Shown here one piece after another: positions 40,784-50,293 of a stretch of DNA of 64,000 nucleotides. The notes beneath the pieces were generated by a model, which saw only the letters and a list, made by a program, of their open reading frames with translations, did not search any database and had not been told where the DNA came from. This DNA is from CBDBZX01 sp965213645 (lineage in GTDB: Bacteria; Deinococcota; Deinococci; Deinococcales; Trueperaceae): NCBI GenBank assembly GCA_965213645.1, contig CBDBZX010000002.1, forward strand, positions 682,001-746,000, given 5' to 3'. Made by a program: the position numbers and the translations under genes. Numbering within the stretch: the stretch's first letter is position 1; each line of letters begins with the position of its first letter.

Positions 40784-41935
40784 ATGTCCTTACTCAACAA
40801 ACCCCCGGCAGTTTTGGCGCTCGAGGACGGCACCCTCTACCCCGGCTACGCCTTCGGCTATCACGGCGAGACGGTCGGCGAAATCGTCTTCAACACCGCC
40901 ATGACGGGCTACCAGGAAATCTTGACCGACCCCTCCTATCACGGGCAAATCGTCACCATGACCTACCCGCACATCGGTAATTACGGCGTGTCCGTGTACG
41001 ACATGGAGTCGAACCGTCCTTTTGCCAAAGGTTTCATCGTCCGCGAATATTCCCGCGTCGCTAGTAATCACCGCAGCAATCAGGACTTGCAGAGCTTCAT
41101 GGATGAGCACAAAATCGTCGGCATCGAAGGGGTGGACACCCGCGCCCTGACGCGGCGGCTGCGTGAAGGGGGCGTCGTCAAGGGCATTATCTATCACGGC
41201 GAGACGGACGAGGCGCGGCGGAGTGAGCTGATTCAGCAGGCAAAAGACCACGCCGATATTGACGGGCGCGACATGACCCCGGAGGTGACGACGCCGCTGC
41301 CCTACGCCCGCCCGACCTTTAAGGACAACCCCCGCGTTGCCGTAATTGACTTTGGTATCAAGCACTCGATTGTGTATAAGCTCGAGCAGGCCGGCGCAGA
41401 GGTCATCGTCGTGCCTGCGCAAACTACGCCCGCGCAGATTATGGCCTTAAACCCTTATGGCCTCGTCATCGCCAACGGCCCCGGCGACCCGAACGGCCCC
41501 AAGTACGCCCACGACACCGTCTGGCAGATGCTGGGGCTGCTGCCGACCTACGGCATTTGCATGGGTCATCAGCTTTTGGGACTTGCGGTGGGCGGCAAAA
41601 CCTACAAGCTCAAGCACGGGCATCACGGGGCGAACACGCCCGTCAAAAACCTCATCACCGGAGAGGTCGAGATCACCTCGCAGAACCACAACTACGCGGT
41701 GGATATTGACTCGATTCCTGGTCAGCAGTTTCGGGCAACGCACATCAACCTCAACGACGGGACGCTCGAGGGCATGGCGCACGTGCGCTACCCCGTCTTT
41801 AGCGTGCAGTATCACCCCGAGGCGAGCCCAGGTCCGCACGACGCTTCGTATTCGTTTAAGCGCTTTATCGAAGAGGTGAATGCGTTTGAGGGGGCGACTG
41901 CGCTACCTGCTGTGCGGGAGTTGAGCGAGTTTTGA
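40784..41935 (+). CDS. carA: Carbamoyl-phosphate synthase small subunit
   Basis: This glutaminase subunit delivers ammonia to CarB for carbamoyl phosphate used in arginine and pyrimidine synthesis. The 383-residue protein has ALEDGTLYPGYAFG, FNTAMTGYQEILTDPSY, GVDTRALTRRLREGG and the class I amidotransferase triad: YGICMGHQLLGLA (Cys) and VQYHPEASPGPHD (His, Glu). carB is not in the window. The unrelated pentapeptide gene follows after 18 bp with its own -10 element. Confidence 0.98.
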   Translation: MSLLNKPPAVLALEDGTLYPGYAFGYHGETVGEIVFNTAMTGYQEILTDPSYHGQIVTMTYPHIGNYGVSVYDMESNRPFAKGFIVREYSRVASNHRSNQDLQSFMDEHKIVGIEGVDTRALTRRLREGGVVKGIIYHGETDEARRSELIQQAKDHADIDGRDMTPEVTTPLPYARPTFKDNPRVAVIDFGIKHSIVYKLEQAGAEVIVVPAQTTPAQIMALNPYGLVIANGPGDPNGPKYAHDTVWQMLGLLPTYGICMGHQLLGLAVGGKTYKLKHGHHGANTPVKNLITGEVEITSQNHNYAVDIDSIPGQQFRATHINLNDGTLEGMAHVRYPVFSVQYHPEASPGPHDASYSFKRFIEEVNAFEGATALPAVRELSEF

Positions 41936-41942
41936 AATGAGT

Positions 41943-41948
41943 TAGAAT
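41943..41948 (+). promoter_or_regulatory. -10 element TAGAAT, leaderless start
   Basis: TAGAAT, 5 nt, then GTG 41954 of the pentapeptide gene. Confidence 0.5.
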
Positions 41949-41953
41949 CCGGT

Positions 41954-43495
41954 GTGGCGAATCCTGATCATGTGGCGAAGTTGAAAGAGGGGGTTGAGGC
42001 GTGGAATCAGTGGCGAAAAGAGGATAATAGGCTACAACCTGATCTTAGTGGTCTGGAACTAACTGAAGAAAGATTCCTTGGTGTAAATTTTCGCAACACA
42101 AATTTCTGCAAGATTAAACTCGCACACGTAGAATTCCTTGATTGTGACTTCTCTAGCGCTAGATTTTGCGGTGCGGAATTTGAGCAAGTAGATTTTAATC
42201 GTACAGATTCTAGCGCCGAAAAAGTAGACCTTACTCATGCCAAGTTTCTAAATATAGATGCAAACAATTTGTCTTTCAAAAATTCTGACCTCACACTTGC
42301 TGATTTTAGTGGTTACTGCCGAGGTTTAGGTTTTAGTAACTCCATTTTGCGTAAGACTAACCTTCTCTCTGTCAGACTGCTTGAGTCTGGATTTGGCAAC
42401 TGTTACATGCAAGAAGCTAAGCTTAATCCTCAATGTGAGCTAGTACGCTTTCAGAAAGTCGATCTCTCTAAAGCTATATTTGAAAGCTCTGCATATCTTC
42501 TTGATACGGAATTTTATGACTCAAATCTCACCGAAGCTGTGTTTAGAGGAATAGAGTTTGATTCTACCTCGTTTAATAACTGTAATTTTTCTGGCGTTGA
42601 TTTTACCAATGCGAAATTAGCCGGTATAGAACACCTTGAGAAGCCTAGCTTTCGAGATGCTATTTTCCGAGATGCTCATTTTCTGCGAGAAGACGGTTCA
42701 TGTAATACTGATCCTGCAAAGATAGATTTTAGAGGTGCCGATCTACGTGGTGTAGATTTTAAGGGTCAAGGGGTGAAGAACCTCTCGAGCGCCAAACTAG
42801 CCGAAACAAATCTCAGCGGTGTTGATTTGAGTGGATTAGATCTTATAGGTGCAGATTTAAGCGGCGCAAAGCTCGAGAACACTAATCTGAAAGATACCAA
42901 GCTCTATGACGCTAACCTTAGCGGTGCGGATGTTCGCAAAAGTATCGGCCTAATACTCGATTCTAACTATATACGTGATACGCGCTTTGCCTCAAATGCT
43001 TCAGACCCTTGGTCGATTTTACGGCGGAGATACACTGGAGCTAATTTCATTCTTAATCTTCTTCTGCTCTCTATCTTTGTTATACCTTTAGTTGCTAAAA
43101 CTATATTTTGGAGTGTAGTTAACAGCACTCAAAATGCTTTAGCTGAATCGGCGGTGGCGCTTGAGACTAATTGCCTTTCCGCTGAATGCCGTGATTTTCC
43201 TGTACTTGGGCTCGTCTTAGGGTTTGACCAAAGTATCATCTATGGCTGTTTTGCCTCCACCTTACTCCTCTACAACTTTCTTCGGGGCGTGCTGACGTGG
43301 TTTGTAGGACCACTTAGAGATGAAGAAGAGCGTTCGAATTATGCTCCAGCTCTACGCTCATACCAGTGGCTTAGATACCTCGATAAAGTAACTCAATGGC
43401 TTGTACTAGGGGTCGTAGTGTTCTTTTTCGTCTTTACGCTTCCTCAAATACTATCTCTGCTCTTCTCCAGCGTCTCCTTACCTGTAAACCGCTAA
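41954..43495 (+). CDS. Pentapeptide-repeat protein with C-terminal membrane segments
   Basis: The protein has 513 residues. From about residue 20 to 330 it is an A(D/N)LXX right-handed quadrilateral helix (NFRNTNFCKI, DLSGLDLIGADLSGAKLENT, KDTKLYDANLSGADVRKS). The C-terminal third carries three membrane segments (NFILNLLLLSIFVIPLVAK, IIYGCFASTLLLYNFL, WLVLGVVVFFFVFTLPQIL). Pentapeptide proteins can mimic DNA or act as scaffolds; the membrane tail suggests a sensor or scaffold. The DNA is clearly AT-richer than carA, which suggests recent acquisition. Confidence 0.9.
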   Translation: MANPDHVAKLKEGVEAWNQWRKEDNRLQPDLSGLELTEERFLGVNFRNTNFCKIKLAHVEFLDCDFSSARFCGAEFEQVDFNRTDSSAEKVDLTHAKFLNIDANNLSFKNSDLTLADFSGYCRGLGFSNSILRKTNLLSVRLLESGFGNCYMQEAKLNPQCELVRFQKVDLSKAIFESSAYLLDTEFYDSNLTEAVFRGIEFDSTSFNNCNFSGVDFTNAKLAGIEHLEKPSFRDAIFRDAHFLREDGSCNTDPAKIDFRGADLRGVDFKGQGVKNLSSAKLAETNLSGVDLSGLDLIGADLSGAKLENTNLKDTKLYDANLSGADVRKSIGLILDSNYIRDTRFASNASDPWSILRRRYTGANFILNLLLLSIFVIPLVAKTIFWSVVNSTQNALAESAVALETNCLSAECRDFPVLGLVLGFDQSIIYGCFASTLLLYNFLRGVLTWFVGPLRDEEERSNYAPALRSYQWLRYLDKVTQWLVLGVVVFFFVFTLPQILSLLFSSVSLPVNR

Positions 43496-43507
43496 TCCTT
43501 ACTTCTT

Positions 43508-43756
43508 TCAGTAATAATACTTACGGCGGTGCTCTCTAATTTCCTGCTCAATCCTGCGAATGGTTTCGTCAGTGTCAAGCTGAGCATTCTTCTCGTGACC
43601 CTCACGGTATGCCTGGCGAACATCAGCTAGAACATCGTCTTGCTGCTCGAGCAGCGCCAACGCCTCGCTAATCACTTCGTCGCGGCTCGCAAAACGTCCG
43701 CTGGCAAGCTGCCGCTCAACCGCCTGCTCTTGCTCTTCGGTAAGGTTGATCGTCAT
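43508..43756 (-). CDS. ParD-like ribbon-helix-helix antitoxin
   Basis: The protein has 82 residues. It starts with the RHH pattern MTINLTEEQEQAVERQLASG, RFASRDEVISEALALLEQQD, typical of ParD/CC2985-type antitoxins, followed by a charged helix. ParD normally pairs with the ParE toxin encoded just downstream. Here the downstream side is the convergent pentapeptide gene, with no room for parE, so the antitoxin is an orphan. Confidence 0.85.
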   Translation of the reverse strand: MTINLTEEQEQAVERQLASGRFASRDEVISEALALLEQQDDVLADVRQAYREGHEKNAQLDTDETIRRIEQEIREHRRKYYY

Positions 43757-43856
43757 ACTTCAAGGATAATCTTGTTTGCCGCGTAGGTCAATCATGAAGT
43801 GCTCTACAAATGTTCGCTGAAGATTCTACCTGGACACGCCCTCACCCCACACCCTC

Positions 43857-43862
43857 TATAAT
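43857..43862 (+). promoter_or_regulatory. -10 element TATAAT before the MarR gene
   Basis: Consensus TATAAT, 10 nt before ATG 43873; no Shine-Dalgarno. Confidence 0.55.
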
Positions 43863-43872
43863 TAGACGAACT

Positions 43873-44325
43873 ATGCCTTTCTCCACCTCCCTCGAAGACC
43901 AACTCTGCTTTGCGCTCTACCGCACGTCCAACGCGCTCACGCGCTTTTACCGTCCGCACCTTCAGGCATTAGGGCTAACCTACCCGCAGTACCTCGCCAT
44001 GCTTGCGCTGTGGGAAGAAGACGGTATTACCGTCAAGGACTTAGGAACGCGGCTCGGGCTCGACTCCGGCACGGTGACGCCGCTCCTCAAGAGGTTGGAA
44101 GGGGCTGGATTTATTCAACGCCAGCGCGATACGGGCGACGAGCGGCGCGTGTTCATCTCTTTGACGGCGCAAGGAAAGGCGTTAGCGGAGCAAGCCGCCG
44201 ACCTTCCTGAGACTGTCGCTTGTGCGATGGGGCTATCTTCTGACGAGATTCAAAGGCTTATCGACCAGCTCGAGGGCGTGCGGCACAATCTACAAACTGC
44301 CATAACGGACGAACCTGAGCGGTGA
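43873..44325 (+). CDS. MarR-family regulator, OhrR-like
   Basis: The protein has 150 residues. It matches the organic-hydroperoxide sensor OhrR: LEDQLCFALYRTSNALTRFY with the reactive Cys at residue 12, YRPHLQALGLTYPQYLAMLAL, the winged helix VKDLGTRLGLDSGTVTPLLK and the wing RQRDTGDERRVFISLT. It should release DNA when Cys12 is oxidised by peroxides. The next gene is an alpha/beta hydrolase; an ohr gene is not adjacent. A palindromic AAATT-rich site lies between them. Confidence 0.9.
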   Translation: MPFSTSLEDQLCFALYRTSNALTRFYRPHLQALGLTYPQYLAMLALWEEDGITVKDLGTRLGLDSGTVTPLLKRLEGAGFIQRQRDTGDERRVFISLTAQGKALAEQAADLPETVACAMGLSSDEIQRLIDQLEGVRHNLQTAITDEPER

Positions 44326-44345
44326 ATCTTGACGACCTATCAAAA

Positions 44346-44369
44346 TCAATTGCGCACAAGTAAATTGTA
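44346..44369. promoter_or_regulatory. Possible OhrR/MarR operator
   Basis: TCAATT and AAATTGTA face each other across about 10 nt, similar to the inverted AATT arms of OhrR boxes, upstream of the alpha/beta hydrolase gene. Confidence 0.3.
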
Positions 44370-44444
44370 GACCGAGACAAGGTTGTTATGACGGGTGCTG
44401 GGTATAACCGGAATACATTCTTACTCACTACGGAGGGAAAAACT

Positions 44445-45281
44445 ATGCCACTTATCCAAGTCGCAACCGAAAAAGACTATCCTGTCAACCTCTACTTCCA
44501 AGACTCCGGCGAGGGCAAGCCCGTCGTCCTCATCCACGGCTGGCCCCTCAGTCACCGCATGTGGGAGTATCAGGTGAACGCGCTGACCGAGGCGGGCTAC
44601 CGCTGTATCGCCTACGACCGGCGCGGCTTCGGAGACTCGGACAAGCCCTATAGCGGCTACGACTACGACACGATGTCGAACGACTTGCGCGAGCTGATGA
44701 ACGCTTTAGACCTCAACGATGTGACGCTCGCGGGCTTCTCGATGGGCGGCGGCGAGGTGGCGCGGTACTTTGGGCAGTTCGGTTCAGAGCGGGTGTCTAA
44801 AGCGATGCTCATAAGCGCCGTGACACCCTACATGCTCCAGACGGACAACAACCCCGACGGCGTGCCGCAAGACGCCTTCGATGAGTTTATGCAGAACGTC
44901 AAAACGGACCGCATCGCCTTTTTGGACGGTTTCGGCAAGCAGTTTGTAAACTTTGACGACTTAGGCGGCGACCGCGTTAGCGAGGACTTAGTCCACTACA
45001 ACAAGACCATCGCATCTTTCGCCTCGCCTAAAGCGACCCAGGATTGCATCACGGCGTTTGGCACCACCGACTTCCGCCCGGATATGGAGAAAATCACTGT
45101 GCCGACCTTAGTGGTGCACGGCGACGCCGACCAGATCGTGCCGATTGACGCGAGCGGCAAGCAAGCCGCTGAGATGATCTCGGACAGCCGCTTAGAGGTC
45201 ATCGAAGGTGCGCCGCACGGTCTCAACTACACGCATACGGAGAAGCTCAACGAGCTGATGTTGGACTTTTTGAAGTCGTAA
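44445..45281 (+). CDS. Alpha/beta hydrolase (non-haem haloperoxidase-like)
   Basis: The protein has 278 residues. The oxyanion region is VLIHGWPLSHRMWEYQ, the nucleophile elbow AGFSMGGGEVARYFG, the acid VVHGDADQIVP and the base GAPHGLNYTH. This set is close to cofactor-free haloperoxidases / esterases (CPO family). GGAGG at 44432-44436 fixes the start at ATG 44445. Downstream of an OhrR-like regulator it could be peroxide-inducible (inference). A hairpin terminator follows. Confidence 0.93.
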   Translation: MPLIQVATEKDYPVNLYFQDSGEGKPVVLIHGWPLSHRMWEYQVNALTEAGYRCIAYDRRGFGDSDKPYSGYDYDTMSNDLRELMNALDLNDVTLAGFSMGGGEVARYFGQFGSERVSKAMLISAVTPYMLQTDNNPDGVPQDAFDEFMQNVKTDRIAFLDGFGKQFVNFDDLGGDRVSEDLVHYNKTIASFASPKATQDCITAFGTTDFRPDMEKITVPTLVVHGDADQIVPIDASGKQAAEMISDSRLEVIEGAPHGLNYTHTEKLNELMLDFLKS

Positions 45282-45305
45282 CAAAATTGAGTGCTTGAGA
45301 TACAA

Positions 45306-45331
45306 CCATCCGAAGATTTCGGACGGTTTTT
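45306..45331 (+). terminator. Rho-independent terminator
   Basis: CCATCCGAA and TTCGGACGG pair (one A-C mismatch) around a 3-nt loop and are followed by TTTTTG. It ends the hydrolase transcript. Confidence 0.78.
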
Positions 45332-45366
45332 GTGGTCAAGAGGTTGAGATTTGGGAGGTTGTACGA

Positions 45367-45544
45367 AAAGCCGGTTGAATAGGGATAGAGCGGTTTGACC
45401 CCGCCGCCATGTCATTCTGTTCACGAAGTCGGACGCAGTCTTGCAAATGCGAAGAATCTCTGACTGAATGGACAGTTAGAGATTCTTCATTCCGCTGGCG
45501 CTCCGTTCAGAATGACACATCGGAGGAGTACTCAACCGGCTCTT
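45367..45544. repeat. Dispersed inverted-repeat element, family A core (copy 4)
   Basis: The ends AAGCCGGTTGA and TCAACCGGCTCT differ from other family A copies. The interior is a long imperfect hairpin: TGTCATTCTG ... GAAGAATCTCT facing AGAGATTCTTC ... CAGAATGACA. Confidence 0.8.
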
Positions 45545-45923
45545 AGGGGTATCTCAGATTTGGAGTGTTGGCAGACCTCACGCTAACCCTACTGCGTCAA
45601 AACACGCTCTTGACCATCTCCAAGTGCAAAAGATGCGTCCTCTCTCTTGAGTGAGGGTTGAGTTGTGCTCGAGGAGCGTCTCGAGTCCCCCTTTAGGTTA
45701 CGTCGACTTGCTCAGAGGTCAAACTAAGTCGCGTCTAGTCGTTACCGATAGTTGAGGGTTTCGTCTATATTTACGCTTGATGCATATGAGAAAAGCCGCG
45801 ACCTCTTCAGACGTGACAGCGTATTGAATGAAGCACAAAAGAATCGCACTTCACATCTTACCGTTAAAAATCTCATCTTGTATTTGAACGCTCAATTTGT
45901 TAAATTTTATACAGGAGCCTTCT
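45545..45923. other. Intergenic region before the beta-helix lipoprotein
   Basis: I see no gene. Near its end TTGAAC (45884-45889) and TATACA (45908-45913), 18 bp apart, resemble a -35/-10 promoter, though the -10 would be only 10 nt from the start codon and overlaps GGAG. Confidence 0.45.
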
Positions 45924-47165
45924 ATGCGATATCTGTTGTGCGTTTTGTGTACTCTCGTCGTGCTCGTGGGCTGTTCGGAGACAGCGTCACCTCCTTCACT
46001 ACCAAGCCAACCCCCTACCGACCCAACTACGCCACCACCCCCGCTCACCACCGGCGCGTGCGCACTCACGCTGAGCGAAGACATCACGGTGCCGACCACG
46101 CTCACCAATACGGCGTCCGCCTGCGATTACTTTTTAGACGGGTTCGTCGAGGTGAGTTCGACGCTGGTTATCGAGCCAGGTGTGGTCATTCAAGCTAGCC
46201 AAGACGCTTCGCTGTGGATCGATGGCGGGCAGCTTTTAGCGGTTGGTACACCGGAGGCTCGCATTACTTTTGAGGGGTTGAACCACATCGCGGGCTATTG
46301 GGAGGGGATTCGCTTTGCCGAGGGGCGAGAGAGCCGCATCGAGTACGTGGACCTCAAAGACGCGGGGCAGGTCTGCACGGTTTCTTCGTACTGTCCTGAC
46401 GGCGGCCTCATCTTAGACGATGTGACGGTCTCGCTCGTCAACACGTCGGTCTCGAACAGCTACGTTCACGGGGTGAACGTCAGCGACACCGTTCTTTTCT
46501 CGGCCTTTGCGAACAACCGCTTTTACGGCAACACGTGGGCGGGCATCGCCTTGCCTGCCGAACATGTGCCCTTGCTCGATATAGGCAGCGATTACTTAGG
46601 GCAGGGGAGCCCCAACGGATACCCTCACATCGCTGTTTTTAGTGGCGATTTGACCGAAGGGGTCGAAAATCGGTGGAAGAACCTCAACGCGCCTTACCTA
46701 ATTTTTACCTACCTCAATGTTGAGGGTGGCATTTTGGCCCTCGAGCCCGGCGTAACAGTGGTCTTTGACGAGGGGGCTTCGCTGACGATCAAAGATAATG
46801 GCGTGTTGAGAGCCATCGGCACAGCGGCTGCGCCCATCACCTTCAAAGGCGCGGTTGAGCAGCCCGGCTATTGGAACGGCCTGACGATTTGGGGTAGCCC
46901 GTGGGAAGAGAACGAGCTGAGCTATGTGCAAGTCCGTCATAGTGGTGACACCGACAGGGGGCTCCCTTCTTACGGCGCAGTTCGCTTGAGGTATGACGCG
47001 AGCGTTAATATCAATAACAGCGTGTTCTCGGACAATGCTCAGTTTGGCGTCTCGTGCGACGAACCCTCGGGCTACAAAGACCCCGTCCTTGTTTTAGGTT
47101 CCGGCAACACCTTCAGTAATAACGCCGCCGGCGACATCGACCCTGACTGCGGGGTTGCCCCATGA
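45924..47165 (+). CDS. Lipoprotein with right-handed beta-helix
   Basis: The protein has 413 residues. The signal peptide ends in a lipobox (VLVGC, Cys near residue 16), followed by a Pro/Thr linker. Repeated rungs such as VEVSSTLVIEPGVVIQASQDA, EARITFEGLNHIAGYWEG and ITFKGAVEQPGYWNGLTIWG (twice, around residues 120 and 320) indicate a parallel beta-helix as in surface adhesins and pectate-lyase-like folds. It is probably cell-surface bound. A secreted subtilase gene follows after 125 bp. Confidence 0.85.
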   Translation: MRYLLCVLCTLVVLVGCSETASPPSLPSQPPTDPTTPPPPLTTGACALTLSEDITVPTTLTNTASACDYFLDGFVEVSSTLVIEPGVVIQASQDASLWIDGGQLLAVGTPEARITFEGLNHIAGYWEGIRFAEGRESRIEYVDLKDAGQVCTVSSYCPDGGLILDDVTVSLVNTSVSNSYVHGVNVSDTVLFSAFANNRFYGNTWAGIALPAEHVPLLDIGSDYLGQGSPNGYPHIAVFSGDLTEGVENRWKNLNAPYLIFTYLNVEGGILALEPGVTVVFDEGASLTIKDNGVLRAIGTAAAPITFKGAVEQPGYWNGLTIWGSPWEENELSYVQVRHSGDTDRGLPSYGAVRLRYDASVNINNSVFSDNAQFGVSCDEPSGYKDPVLVLGSGNTFSNNAAGDIDPDCGVAP

Positions 47166-47290
47166 GGTGGCGAGGGGACGCCTGTTCATTCGTGCTCGAG
47201 TAAGGTCATTTGTTTTTCAATCATCCTTTAGATGAGGTAGACTGTGAGTGTGACCAATCTTACGTACGCCAAACACAACTAGGAGGCAAG

Positions 47291-50050
47291 GTGAAGCGTT
47301 TTCTTTTCGGTTTTGTAGCGTTATCTTTGATGATTTTGACGGCTTGTGGCGGAGGCGGTCCTGAGCCTATCGTCGAGTCACCGCTACCCGATGACGGCGG
47401 TGGCGGTGGTGCGGGCTTCTCCGGTACGATTTTTGCGCCGCCAGGTGGCGACGTTGCCAATACGGTGGTCATCGCGTGCTTCCTCGAGGCGGGCCAGTGC
47501 AACAGCGCTTCGCCCAACACGGTTGGGGTGAACGTTACAGCGAGTGGTACCACGGCCACCTTCTCGCTCCCTAGTGTCGCGTCTGGAACGTACTACGTTG
47601 TGGCGCTGCGAGATGTGAACGGCAACGGGACCTACGGCGATGTGGGCGACTATCAAGGGTTCTACTCCCTAGATGGTCAGAATCCCACGCCGCTCACACC
47701 CCCGATTGGCGATTTAAACGTTCAGATGAGCGTCCTGGGCGGCGCACCTGTGCCGCCGACACCCCCTGAGGGCAATGACCTCTCTGGCACGATTTCCGCG
47801 CCGCCGGGTGGCGACGTGGCGCAGACAGAGGTGGTGGCTTGTTTTCTCGAGGCGGGCCAGTGCAACGTCAACTCGCCCAATACGAAAAGTGTAGCGCTGA
47901 GCACGGCGGGCGCGACGGGCAGCTTTACCGTTCCCGGCTTAGCGGCGGGACAGTATATCGTCGCCGCGCTTAAAGACATCGACGGCAACGGCAGTTTTGC
48001 GGACGCCGTGGACTACTTCGGGTGCTACAACGACGGAGCCGACTGCGCCGCTGTGACGCCGCCGCAGACAGGGCTCACGGTTCAGATGAGCGCTGAGGCG
48101 GGTACGACGCCAGACCCCGGTACGGGCGGTACGGGCGCGATCACAGGTAACATAGTCTTTCCTGGTGCTAGGGGCGCGTCGCCTGCTGAGCTACGCTCGG
48201 AGGTCGGTGTGCAAGAGGTCGGTGTCCAAAACGTTTTACCCAACGCCTTAGACCAAGCCCAGCTTAGAATGCCCACGACGACGCCAGAAGTAACAGACGC
48301 GCCCACGAACCGCTTCGTCCCCGGTGAGGTCATCGTCAAATTCGCCTCCGACGCGCGGCTTCAGTCGCTCTCGGTGCAAGGTGTAGCGTTGCAGCGCCGC
48401 CAAGCGTTGGGCGTACCTAAAGCTGCGCTCTACGGGGCGGCGGGCTTGGATGAGCGAGGAACCCTCGAGCTAATCGACGACCTCAACGCCCGCCCCGACG
48501 TCATCTACGCTGAGCCCAACTACATCAAGACGGCGCTCAAGACGCCCAACGACACCTTCTATCCCTTTCAGTGGCACTACGAAGCGATGAACCTCCCCGC
48601 CGCCTGGGACATCACGGACGGCACGCTCGGCGATGTCACCGTCGCCGTGGTGGACTCCGGCTCGCTGCCTCACCCCGACTTGCAAAGCACGCTCGTCGGC
48701 GGCTACGATTTCATCTCCGACCCGGTCAATAGCGGCGACGGTGACGGCTACGACGCCGACCCTACCGACTTGAGCCAGGACTCGGTCTATCACGGCGCGC
48801 ACGTCGCAGGTACGGTCGCGGCGGGTACGAATAATGGCAGCGGCGTGGCGGGCGTGAGCTGGGGCGCTAAGGTGCTCCCCGTGCGAGCCCTTGGCGTCGC
48901 GGGCGGGTCCATCACCGATATTGTGAACGGCACCTTGTGGGCTGCGGGTGAAAGCGTCGCGGGCGTTCCCGCCAATGCGAACCCCGCTCAGGTCGTCAAC
49001 TTGAGTATCGGCGGCGGTGCGCCCTGCAGTCAGTTTGAACAAGAAGCGTTCAACACGCTGCGCTCCAAGGGTGTTGTGGTCGTGGTCGCGGCGGGCAACG
49101 AAAATTCGGACGTTGGACTTTCGTCTCCTGCGAACTGTGATGGGGTCATCGCGGTGGGCGCAACCGGGCCGCAGAACACCCGCGCTCCCTACTCGAACTA
49201 CGGCACAGGCATCGACGTCATGGCCCCCGGTGGTGACACGGAGCAAACCTTGAGCATTGGCGGAGAAACGGTCGTAGCAGGTGTGTTCAGCACCTCTAGG
49301 GATGACTCGACGGGCGAGTTCGACTACTACGCCCTACAGGGGACCTCGATGGCGGCTCCGCATGTGGCGGGCTTGGTGGCGCTCATGCTCGCGCAGGAGC
49401 CGGGGCTGGACCCCGATACCGTCTTGGCGAGACTGCAAGCGGGCGCGACGCCCCTGTCAGCGAGCGAGTGCAACCGGCCTACGGGTGAGGAGTGCGGCGC
49501 GGGACTCCTCGACGCGGCTGCGGTGCTGAGCGGCACGGCCACGCCGCCTGATGACCCTACGGACCCTCAGCCGCCCGTTACAGGTAGCGCGGTTACCTTC
49601 GCCGCCGCGCTCTACTGCATCGCTGAATGTAGCAGCTTCGACAACACCCTTTCAAAGGGCTTAGAAGTATCCGCTGAGGGGCTCGAAGCACTGTACCGCA
49701 TCGACGAACTCGTCGCGGGCACCTATATCGCAGCGGCTTGGCAAGACCTCAACGGCGACCAAGAGGTCAGTGACGGCGAGCCTTTTGGCTATCACCCGTA
49801 CAACTTGACGCTCGTGGGTGGCGAAGTCGTGGAGCGAGCGGACATCTACTTGCAGCCTTTCACGCCGCAAGCAATGTCACAGATGACTGGGGATGTTGGA
49901 GAAGTGTCTGCGGTTGTGTCCAAGGTGCTCGAGCAGCGAGCAGCGCAACCCTCTTTGCAGGAGGTAAGGGGCGAATTTGAAACGTTCCGCGACCCGATGT
50001 TTGAGCACGCTTTAGAACATGCCGAGCAGCTTTTGCGGAGAGGCGATTAG
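47291..50050 (+). CDS. Surface subtilase (S8 serine protease) lipoprotein with calcium-loop repeats
   Basis: The protein has 919 residues. AGGAGG at 47281-47286 fixes GTG 47291. A lipoprotein signal ends MILTACGG. Two copies of an approximately 90-residue beta-sandwich follow, each with a calcium-type loop (DVNGNGTYGDVGD, DIDGNGSFADAVD). Then come a propeptide (FVPGEVIVKFASDARLQSLS) and the catalytic domain: VAVVDSGSLPHPDL (Asp), YHGAHVAGTVAAG (His), AAGNENSDVG and GTSMAAPHVAGLVAL (Ser). A third sandwich (DLNGDQEVSDGE) is C-terminal. It is probably an anchored extracellular protease, paralogous to 55212-57071. Confidence 0.95.
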   Translation: MKRFLFGFVALSLMILTACGGGGPEPIVESPLPDDGGGGGAGFSGTIFAPPGGDVANTVVIACFLEAGQCNSASPNTVGVNVTASGTTATFSLPSVASGTYYVVALRDVNGNGTYGDVGDYQGFYSLDGQNPTPLTPPIGDLNVQMSVLGGAPVPPTPPEGNDLSGTISAPPGGDVAQTEVVACFLEAGQCNVNSPNTKSVALSTAGATGSFTVPGLAAGQYIVAALKDIDGNGSFADAVDYFGCYNDGADCAAVTPPQTGLTVQMSAEAGTTPDPGTGGTGAITGNIVFPGARGASPAELRSEVGVQEVGVQNVLPNALDQAQLRMPTTTPEVTDAPTNRFVPGEVIVKFASDARLQSLSVQGVALQRRQALGVPKAALYGAAGLDERGTLELIDDLNARPDVIYAEPNYIKTALKTPNDTFYPFQWHYEAMNLPAAWDITDGTLGDVTVAVVDSGSLPHPDLQSTLVGGYDFISDPVNSGDGDGYDADPTDLSQDSVYHGAHVAGTVAAGTNNGSGVAGVSWGAKVLPVRALGVAGGSITDIVNGTLWAAGESVAGVPANANPAQVVNLSIGGGAPCSQFEQEAFNTLRSKGVVVVVAAGNENSDVGLSSPANCDGVIAVGATGPQNTRAPYSNYGTGIDVMAPGGDTEQTLSIGGETVVAGVFSTSRDDSTGEFDYYALQGTSMAAPHVAGLVALMLAQEPGLDPDTVLARLQAGATPLSASECNRPTGEECGAGLLDAAAVLSGTATPPDDPTDPQPPVTGSAVTFAAALYCIAECSSFDNTLSKGLEVSAEGLEALYRIDELVAGTYIAAAWQDLNGDQEVSDGEPFGYHPYNLTLVGGEVVERADIYLQPFTPQAMSQMTGDVGEVSAVVSKVLEQRAAQPSLQEVRGEFETFRDPMFEHALEHAEQLLRRGD

Positions 50051-50089
50051 GAGAACCTAGAAAAACCCGATTGGGAAAAGGTGTAAGCT

Positions 50090-50117
50090 GCGGCCCAGGT
50101 TAGATGACCTGGGCCGC
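50090..50117. terminator. GC-rich hairpin after the subtilase gene
   Basis: GCGGCCCAGGT and ACCTGGGCCGC pair perfectly (11 bp) around TAGATG. No T tract follows, so it may stop transcription weakly or stabilise the 3' end. Confidence 0.65.
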
Positions 50118-50293
50118 TCTATGTGACATTTTCCTCATAGGCTGCGCCGCACACCCGTGCCTCACGAGACTCAGGCATGATGAGAGGGGGCTATGTTAGG
50201 CTGATACTGCCTTTTGGTATGACCGAAATAGTACGACTGAGAGACCGAAACACACGTACTTAGCCCCGCGCATTTAGCCCCACGGAGGAACCG

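Noticed and set aside
40790..41422. Long minus-strand open frame opposite carA
   Set aside because: It is a shadow of the conserved carA codons in high-GC DNA and encodes no recognisable fold.
48470..49246. Minus-strand open frame of 258 codons opposite the subtilase gene
   Set aside because: It mirrors the catalytic domain; the protein is low in hydrophobic pattern and His/Arg/Val-rich as expected of antisense frames.
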